A stretch of DNA of 64,000 nucleotides, from contig NZ_WTVG02000038.1 in the NCBI RefSeq assembly GCF_012910705.2, positions 613,170-677,169 of the forward strand, read 5' to 3'. Below the pieces are notes generated by a model. That model was not told the origin of the DNA. It did not search any database and saw only the letters and a list, made by a program, of their open reading frames with translations. The position numbers and the translations under genes were made by a program. Source of the DNA: Aromatoleum anaerobium. Its GTDB lineage: Bacteria; Pseudomonadota; Gammaproteobacteria; Burkholderiales; Rhodocyclaceae. Positions 58,718-64,000 of the stretch are shown here, in pieces (position 1 is the first letter of the stretch; each line of letters opens with the position of its first letter).

Positions 58718-59487
58718 TTATTGAAAATCCCGGCTGCGCGCATCGAGCGCCCCGAGCAGTGCCGAGTGATCCACCAGGCGTTGTGCGAGCAGGTGCACGA
58801 CTTTGTCGTTGCGGCGGATCTGTCCGAACACGCCGAGCAGGCGCGCGCCGAGCGCGTGCGCCCAGTCCTCCGACGGGCGGACGAGCGTGCCCCGGGCGCG
58901 CCCGCGCGAACCAGCGTGCCGCCAGCGGCGTCGGCGCGGCGGCAAGGGTCGTGGTCAGGCCGAGCGGCAGCGCGGCGTCCGCGATGCGCTGCGCTGCCCG
59001 GGCGAAACACGAACAGCGACGTCGCGGACGCTTCGGCGGCGAGCTGCAGGCGCCGCAGCGCGGCGCTCTGGGCGTTCGGCAGCCACGCGACCACGACCGA
59101 GCAGCCGCCCGACGCGACCGCCTGCCGGATCGTCCATAAGGTCGTGGCCGGATCGGACGGCGTGAGCAGCAACAATCGGTCGAGCCGCACGCCGGCCGCG
59201 GTGAGCGCCGGCGCGTACGGCAGATGCGGCGGCGCGATCCACGCGATCCAGCGCTCGGCAGCAGCAGCGCGCAGCGCCGGCAGCAGCAGCGCGAGCTCTC
59301 CGATGCCGAACGCGTCAATGAGGAGCTCGATCAGCGCGCCGCGCGGCCAGCCGCCGCCGGGCAGCTGCGCGTCGAGCGCGGCAAAGCCCGTCGGTACGCC
59401 CGCTTCGGCCGGCCGGGCAAGCCGGTCGGCCGGCCAGACGAGACCGGGCGGCAACCCGGCGAGCCTCGCGAGAGGGGAGGTCGACAT
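58718..59487 (-). pseudogene. imuA: imuA remnant joined to the 3' end of dnaE2
   Basis: From ATG 59487 about 167 codons encode an ImuA-like RecA-related accessory protein (VPTGFAALDAQLPGGGWPRGALIELL, WIAWIAPPHLPYAPALTAAGV, SGGCSVVVAWLPNAQSAALRRLQLAAEAS, FVFRPGSAA). Similarity then shifts frame around 58985 and again near 58900. The last 60 codons of the region, GTLVRPSEDWAHALGARLLGVFGQIRRNDKVVHLLAQRLVDHSALLGALDARSRDFQ in pieces, match the C-terminal OB part and SRDF(H/Q) end of the error-prone polymerase DnaE2/ImuC. imuB and nearly all of dnaE2 are absent, so an internal deletion has collapsed the cassette behind lexA. Confidence 0.75.
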
Positions 59488-59521
59488 CGCTTTGCGGGTT
59501 GAGCCGGGATGCAGGGAGTCG

Positions 59522-60133
59522 TCACCGCGAGCCGTTGCGCACGAGGCCGACGGCGATGCCTTCGATGTCGAGCGCTTGATGGCGAGTGTCGACGACGATC
59601 GGTTCGAAGTCCGGATTGGCCGGCAGCAGGCGCACGATCGGCCCTTCGCGGGTGAAGGTCTTCACGGTGACCTCATCCTCGAGGCGGGCGACGACGACTT
59701 GGCCGGCGCGCACTTGCAGTGTGCGATGCACCGCGAGCAGGTCGCCGTCGATGATTCCGGCGTCGCGCATGCTCATGCCACGCACGCGCAGCAGGTAGTC
59801 GGCGCGCGGCGAGAACAGCGCCGAGTCGATCTGGTAGCGGGCTTCGATGTGCTCGACCGCGAGCATCGGCCGGCCGGCCGCGACGTGCCCGACCAGCGGC
59901 AGCCCCAGCGCCTCGACGAGCCGGATGCCGCGCGCGCGACCTTCCTCGAGGACGATCGCGCCTTTCGCGGCGAGCGTGCGCAGATGGGTTTCGGCCGCGT
60001 TCGGCGAGCGAAAGCCGAATGCGGTGCAGATTTCGGCGCGGGTCGGCGGTCGTCCTTCGCACTCCACGGTCTGACGAATGAAGTCGAGAATCTCGGTCTG
60101 GCGAGTGGTGAGGGGGTCAGCGCGAGAAATCAT
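59522..60133 (-). CDS. lexA: LexA repressor
   Basis: 203-residue SOS repressor. N-terminal winged helix ([50 protein letters not shown], in pieces), cleavage site Ala86-Gly87 in GHVAAGRPM, and the latent protease dyad Ser121 (RGMSMRDAG) and Lys158 (VTVKTF) are all intact. An SOS box lies 66 bases upstream, so it represses itself. It heads the decayed imuA locus, 34 bases away. This may be a second, cassette-linked LexA; whether another exists elsewhere cannot be told. Confidence 0.95.
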   Translation of the reverse strand: MISRADPLTTRQTEILDFIRQTVECEGRPPTRAEICTAFGFRSPNAAETHLRTLAAKGAIVLEEGRARGIRLVEALGLPLVGHVAAGRPMLAVEHIEARYQIDSALFSPRADYLLRVRGMSMRDAGIIDGDLLAVHRTLQVRAGQVVVARLEDEVTVKTFTREGPIVRLLPANPDFEPIVVDTRHQALDIEGIAVGLVRNGSR

Positions 60134-60198
60134 GGGCGTCTGCGGAAGGACGGGAGGTTGGAGTGAGGGAGCCGGCGGGTGTCAGCCCATCAAGATGA

Positions 60199-60214
60199 CT
60201 GTATATTTATACAA
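60199..60214 (-). promoter_or_regulatory. SOS (LexA) box
   Basis: CTGTATATTTATACAA matches CTGT-N8-ACAG except for the last base and is nearly palindromic. It lies in the 281-base divergent region between lexA and the yiiM-like gene, 66 bases before the lexA start. Confidence 0.85.
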
Positions 60215-60414
60215 ATCATAGCTGGTGTTTTTGGCATCAGCTACCTCCAGACAGGAATGCGTTATTCACCCGGCAAGCGCAGGCGCTGGCGCAGCGTTCC
60301 ATTCGAGTGGCGTAAGACGTGTCCGTCACCTGGGCGTGACCATCGTCGCGTTGGTGCCGGAGCGGGGGGCGGGCCTTTCGGGGCTAAAATGGCCGCATCA
60401 CCGAGACTTGAGCC

Positions 60415-61071
60415 ATGGCCAACGTATCCCTCTTCATCGGCGGCATCCGGCCGCTGCCCGAGTCGGGGCGTCCGACCGGCATGTACAAATCGCAGGTGAG
60501 CAGCGCCGAAGTGGCGCGCGATGGGTTTATCGGCGACCAGCAAGCCGATCGCAGGGTTCACGGCGGTCCCGACAAGGCGGTCCATTTCTACCCCGCTCGC
60601 CATTATGAACAGCTTGCCGCCCGCTTCCCCGAAGCCAGGGAGAGCCTGCGTCCGGGGGCGCTGGGCGAAAATCTCTCCTCCCTTGAGCTGGACGAGCGCG
60701 ATATTCGCATCGGAGACATCTGGAGCCTGGGAACGGTCCGGCTGCAGGTGTGCCAGCCGCGCACTCCATGCTGGAAAATCGACGAACGTTTCGGCTGCGA
60801 AGGGATCGCGGCTTTCATTGCCGAACGCCTCCTGACGGGATGGTACTGGCGCGTGCTCGAACCGGGCCGAGTGTCACCGGGCGACATGCTCGACTTGTCG
60901 TCTCCGGCCCTCGACGCACCGACGCTGAGTGAGGCGATGCTGCTGTGGCAGGAACACCGTCCATCCCTTTCGCATCTCGAACGGCTCGCGCAGACGCCCG
61001 GTCTCGCCGCAGGCTGGCGCGACAAGATCAACCAGCGGCTGGCGTGGCTGAGGCGCGCGGGGGCAGGGTAG
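60415..61071 (+). CDS. yiiM: MOSC domain protein, YiiM-like
   Basis: 218-residue protein with a MOSC domain (about 20-150) and a C-terminal three-helix extension (about 165-215), the YiiM architecture; homologues detoxify N-hydroxylated bases using molybdenum cofactor. Blocks: DGFIGDQQADRRVHGGPDKAVHFYP, LGENLSSLELDERDIRIGD, and the cofactor-ligating cysteine in VCQPRTPCWKID (about residue 120). Divergent from lexA across the SOS box; whether it is SOS-controlled is open. Confidence 0.9.
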   Translation: MANVSLFIGGIRPLPESGRPTGMYKSQVSSAEVARDGFIGDQQADRRVHGGPDKAVHFYPARHYEQLAARFPEARESLRPGALGENLSSLELDERDIRIGDIWSLGTVRLQVCQPRTPCWKIDERFGCEGIAAFIAERLLTGWYWRVLEPGRVSPGDMLDLSSPALDAPTLSEAMLLWQEHRPSLSHLERLAQTPGLAAGWRDKINQRLAWLRRAGAG

Positions 61072-61374
61072 TTGCATCGGCGGGACGCCGCCCGGCCTGT
61101 TTCATTTTGATCACGTTCCGCAGTCTCCAGCCGGGAGTCGATGGGGGAACTGATCCGCTACTGGGCCCCAGGGCCGGGACTGGCTGCTCGTGAGGGCGTG
61201 CTTCGGAACTTAGAAAGGTGCCGATCGATCATAAGCTTATCTCGATCCCCGGCCGCAGCCGAATCGGCCGGACTTGGTGCGCTCGGTGCGGAACAGGGAT
61301 CGATACGACGCTCGTCCGGATGGACATGCGGGCGAGACACCAGTCAGACGGACGCCACCAGGCAGGAGGATGAT
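61072..61374. other. 303-base intergenic region
   Basis: No gene is apparent. It contains a perfect 10-base palindrome ATAAGCTTAT (61231-61240) and the strong ribosome site AGGAGG (61364-61369) of the next gene. No clear promoter hexamers were found. Confidence 0.4.
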
Positions 61375-61941
61375 ATGAGCTCGATCTATCGCAAGTCTTT
61401 GCTGGCCGGCGCACTTGCGGCGCTCGTTGCGGTCCCGATGGGGGCTGCTGCGGACTCGTACACTGAAGGCCAGACCAAGCACCAGATGCGCTCGCAGATG
61501 GGGGCTTCAGGACAGGTACAGTCGATGACCCCGAGCCAACTACGGGGAACCCAGGTCGTCGATGCGAGCGGTGAACAAATCGGTTCGGTGAAAACGGTCG
61601 TCCGCAGCCGCCAGGACGAAAACATCCATGCGGTGATTTCCGCAGGCGGTTTTCTCGGTGTCGGCGACAAGGAAATCACCGTGCCGCTCAACCGCATGCG
61701 TTACGAGGACGGCAAGCTGCGTCTGAGCGCGGGCGCCGATGAATTGAGGGCAAGGCCCGAGTACCGTCCGGAGCAGTACGTCGAACTGCGGCCGATGGAT
61801 CAGCCGATCAGCGAGTTCTCGGCGCTCGAGACGGTGCCGGACAAGTCCGCGCCTTATCGCGGCCAGGGCACTTCATGGGACAGCGAGCGCAGCGCGGACC
61901 CGAATGCGCCGTATCCGGAGGGCTGGAGGGTCAGTCCGTAA
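61375..61941 (+). CDS. Exported PRC-barrel domain protein
   Basis: 188-residue secreted protein: signal peptide (MSSIYRKSLLAGALAALVAVPMGAAA), a PRC-barrel domain (about 50-110: SQLRGTQVVDASGEQIGSVKTVVRSRQDENIHAVISAGGFLGVGDKEITVPLNRMRYEDGKL, in pieces) and a polar C-terminal tail. PRC-barrels mediate protein or RNA contacts; exported ones appear in stress-induced envelopes. Start ATG 61375 with AGGAGG at 61364; followed by a terminator. Confidence 0.85.
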   Translation: MSSIYRKSLLAGALAALVAVPMGAAADSYTEGQTKHQMRSQMGASGQVQSMTPSQLRGTQVVDASGEQIGSVKTVVRSRQDENIHAVISAGGFLGVGDKEITVPLNRMRYEDGKLRLSAGADELRARPEYRPEQYVELRPMDQPISEFSALETVPDKSAPYRGQGTSWDSERSADPNAPYPEGWRVSP

Positions 61942-61987
61942 TCATTCGGGAATGATGCCGGAGCGAAGTTCGCCCGACATGCGGCAA

Positions 61988-62020
61988 AGGCCGGCACTCC
62001 CACGGGTGCCGGCTTTTTTT
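61988..62020 (+). terminator. Intrinsic terminator after the PRC-barrel gene
   Basis: GCCGGCAC (61990-61997) pairs with GTGCCGGC (62006-62013), followed by seven T. Confidence 0.9.
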
Positions 62021-62070
62021 CGCTCGCCCAGCACTGCCGGCTCGAGGGGCAACCGGCGGAGCCGTTGTCG

Positions 62071-62424
62071 TCAGTCGCGGGTGCCGTCGCGGCGCTCGTC
62101 CTCTTCCCGAACCTCGCGCACGACCTCGCCCTCAATCACGATTCCCTGTCCAGGTTTCGGGTCCCGCTGAGCGGACGTTCTGGCCTGCGCCTGTGTCGCC
62201 CGCATGACCTTGCGCAAGTCACGTGTTTTCCACCAGACATAGCCCCAGATTACTGCTCCCGCTGCCACCACCACCGCGAAGAAGATCACCGAGAAGGTCA
62301 GTGCAAGGCCGAAGATGACCGCGGCAGCGGCGATCGCACCGAGCTTCTGCAGCAGGCCGGCAGGTTTCGACGGGTTGTGGTTGAGGTTTTTCAGAAGCGC
62401 TTCGAATCTCGGGTCGCGTTGCAT
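62071..62424 (-). CDS. Small two-helix membrane protein
   Basis: 117-residue protein: MQRDPRFEALLKNLNHNPSKPAGLLQKLG start, a long hydrophobic region (about 27-62) likely forming two membrane helices, a basic segment (WWKTRDLRKVMRATQAQA) and a hydrophilic acidic tail ending EEDERRDGTRD. ATG 62424 follows CAGGAAC; the frame extends 40 codons further into the next gene. I do not recognise a named function. Confidence 0.7.
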   Translation of the reverse strand: MQRDPRFEALLKNLNHNPSKPAGLLQKLGAIAAAAVIFGLALTFSVIFFAVVVAAGAVIWGYVWWKTRDLRKVMRATQAQARTSAQRDPKPGQGIVIEGEVVREVREEDERRDGTRD

Positions 62425-62524
62425 GCATGTTCCTGGTTGTGGCTCGATGTGTGAGGTGGACCGCCTGTGGCGAAAAGATTCCCCGATGAGGGGCCTGGCG
62501 CCGACGATGATCACCAAGTCTGCG

Positions 62525-63820
62525 CTACCACGGGGTGGAGACAAACAGGGTCAGCGCATGCAGCACCAATCCGATCCCGCCCCCCACGATAGTGCCATTG
62601 AGCCGGATGAACTGAAGATCGCGACCGACGCTCAGTTCGAGTTCACGGACGAGGTCTTCGTCCTTCCAGCTCCTTATCGTTGAAGCGATGTGGCGGGACA
62701 GCGCGTCGCGGAGATCGTCCGCGAGCGCGACCACGGCGGATTCGAGATGGTCGTCGAGAGAGTCGCGCAAGGCGCGGTTTTCGGCGAGGGTCGTGCCGAA
62801 GGCGCTTGCCGCATCGCTGATTCGTTGCCGCAGTTGCGAGTCCGGTTCATGAAGGTCCTTGCGCAGCCAAGCTTTCAGCTCGTCCCACAGGCCGTCGAGG
62901 TAGCGTGCCAGAACCGGATGCGTCAATACCTCCAGCTTCGCGGCATTGACTCGCGCCTTGAAATCGGCATCGTTCTTCATGCGGCCGATGAACTCGGCCA
63001 CCGTTTCGTCGAAGGCTTGCCGGCGCGGGTGCCGCGGATCGTCCCCGATATCGTGCAGCCAGCCGTTGATGCCCCGCACGATGCCGGCGGCGATCCTGCG
63101 GGAGAATTCTTCGGTGTTGGTGACGAGGCCCACCGTCTTCAGGGTCTTTGGGTACTCCTTGCCTGCGATCTCGATGATCATCGCGGCGAAGGCAATCTGC
63201 ACCTCCGGGTCGTCGAGCCAGCGTGCCAATCGTCTGAGCGCGGCGTCCAGCAATTCCTGATGGCGGGCGTCGACCGTCAGGGTGTCGAGGATTTGTCCCG
63301 CCACCTCTGATACGTCGATCGCCCTGAGTCGCTCCCCGATCCTTGCAGCCAGCAGGCTGCGCACACGCTCGTCGTCGATGAAGTCCAGCCAACCGGCCAA
63401 CACGCCGGCCAGCTTCCCGGCGACGATTTCAGTGTTGTCCCGCTGCCGCAGCCAGCCGGCCAGCCGCTCGGCCGGACTGAACGCGCGGAGCTTGTGGACG
63501 AGGGTGTCGGTCGCGAGGAACTTGTCGCGAACGAATTCCGCAAGGTTGTCGGCGAGCCGCTCCTTGTTTGCCGGAATGATCGCGGTATGGGGAATCGGTA
63601 GCCCGAGGGGATGCCGGAAGAGTGCAACGACGGCGAACCAGTCGGCCAGTGCTCCGATCATCGCAGCTTCGGCAAAGGCCGCCACCCAGCCCCAGATCCC
63701 GGCCCCTTGTTGCAAGCGGGCGACCACGAACAGGGCAGCAACCGCGACCAGCAGCACGCCGGCCAGCTGCTTCATTTTTGCCAATTGACGCGCCTTCGCG
63801 TCCCCGAATGCCGAAGACAT
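62525..63820 (-). CDS. DUF445 membrane protein
   Basis: 431-residue protein of the DUF445 family (YjiN-like): two N-terminal membrane helices (about 20-65: LAGVLLVAVAALFVVARLQ, WVAAFAEAAMIGALADWFAVVALFRHPLGLPIPHTAIIP in pieces), a long helical cytoplasmic or periplasmic middle with repeated amphipathic segments, and a hydrophobic C-terminal helix (GTIVGGGIGLVLHALTLFV). Function unknown. ATG 63820 has GGAG eight bases upstream; earlier ATG 63847 is possible. The remaining 63821-64000 shows no further gene. Confidence 0.85.
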   Translation of the reverse strand: MSSAFGDAKARQLAKMKQLAGVLLVAVAALFVVARLQQGAGIWGWVAAFAEAAMIGALADWFAVVALFRHPLGLPIPHTAIIPANKERLADNLAEFVRDKFLATDTLVHKLRAFSPAERLAGWLRQRDNTEIVAGKLAGVLAGWLDFIDDERVRSLLAARIGERLRAIDVSEVAGQILDTLTVDARHQELLDAALRRLARWLDDPEVQIAFAAMIIEIAGKEYPKTLKTVGLVTNTEEFSRRIAAGIVRGINGWLHDIGDDPRHPRRQAFDETVAEFIGRMKNDADFKARVNAAKLEVLTHPVLARYLDGLWDELKAWLRKDLHEPDSQLRQRISDAASAFGTTLAENRALRDSLDDHLESAVVALADDLRDALSRHIASTIRSWKDEDLVRELELSVGRDLQFIRLNGTIVGGGIGLVLHALTLFVSTPW

Positions 63821-64000
63821 ATCCGTGGCTCCATGGAAGGGGCTCATGAAAACGCCGGGCTTGCGGCGTTGCACGAAGGGTAGCTTGCAATGCGTATTGC
63901 GGTAAGACGGGGACGTATATGACGCGCAACGGAGGGCTTCCCCGCGCGCGGACCGGGCGCCGCGCTTGCTGGCGCGGCATCGGAGCCCCGATGAAAGCGG

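Noticed and set aside
58357..59139. Open frame after the VOC gene (MKLWTGTAMDK...)
   Set aside because: No family pattern, and most of it is the antisense of the imuA/dnaE2 scar.

Overview
The window is GC-rich chromosomal DNA from a betaproteobacterium, most likely Rhodocyclales of the Azoarcus/Aromatoleum/Thauera group. The indications are the gcdH gene facing its own LysR regulator (a pair known from anaerobic aromatic degraders of this group), the EF-P/EarP arginine-rhamnosylation pair, a betaproteobacterial atpIBEFHAGDC operon, mreBCD-mrdA-rodA-rlpA followed by dacC-dat-ybeD-lipB-lipA, and a lexA-imuA type SOS cassette. No taxonomic search was possible, so this is inference from gene content and order.

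Layout. 1-6.5 kb: a truncated UvrA-family gene, efp, earP, a non-coding stretch with DnaA-box-like 9-mers beside an AT-rich tract, rsuA, a small SRPBCC-type gene and rdgC. 6.5-13.2 kb: a tightly overlapping minus-strand operon coding for a substrate-binding lipoprotein, a membrane histidine kinase, a single-domain receiver and an 1121-residue REC-REC-PAS-GAF-PAS-GGDEF-EAL protein. 13.3-18.5 kb: a class III CoA-transferase, gcdH, gcdR and a GabD/DavD-type dehydrogenase, together a plausible glutarate semialdehyde to crotonyl-CoA route. 18.6-19.7 kb: a degenerate HD-GYP protein. 20-27 kb: the complete F1Fo ATP synthase operon, closed by a bidirectional terminator. 27-29.8 kb: a convergent ubiquinone-related cluster (DUF971, ubiE, a Tim44-like gene, ubiJ). 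30-32 kb: phoB-phoR. 32-35 kb: an unassigned 551-residue protein, a HIT protein and a YafJ-type amidotransferase. 35-38.5 kb: gatCAB. 38.6-49.2 kb: the cell-elongation cluster (mreBCD, mrdA, rodA, rlpA, dacC) followed by dat, ybeD, lipB and lipA. 49.3-54 kb: dksA, rep, a Gly/Met-rich exported protein, a cytochrome c lipoprotein and kbp.

The accessory part runs from 54.1 to 60.2 kb. A tRNA-Arg(CCG) is followed by a truncated integrase joined tail-to-tail to a truncated YafQ-like toxin with a decayed antitoxin. Next comes an ECF42-type sigma factor locus (sigma with C-terminal extension, YCII/DGPF-like protein, SnoaL-like protein, VOC protein) carrying two identically spaced TGTCGA-N17-CGAC elements. 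Last is a lexA gene with a clear SOS box whose downstream imuA-imuB-dnaE2 cassette has collapsed to an imuA/dnaE2 scar. The right end holds yiiM-like, PRC-barrel, small membrane and DUF445 genes.

I saw no rRNA, CRISPR array or intact insertion sequence. Most housekeeping genes are intact with normal family lengths. The most interesting items are the ECF42 promoter pair, the SOS-cassette scar, the DnaA-box cluster, the lipoprotein-kinase-c-di-GMP operon and the possible AUC start of phoR.
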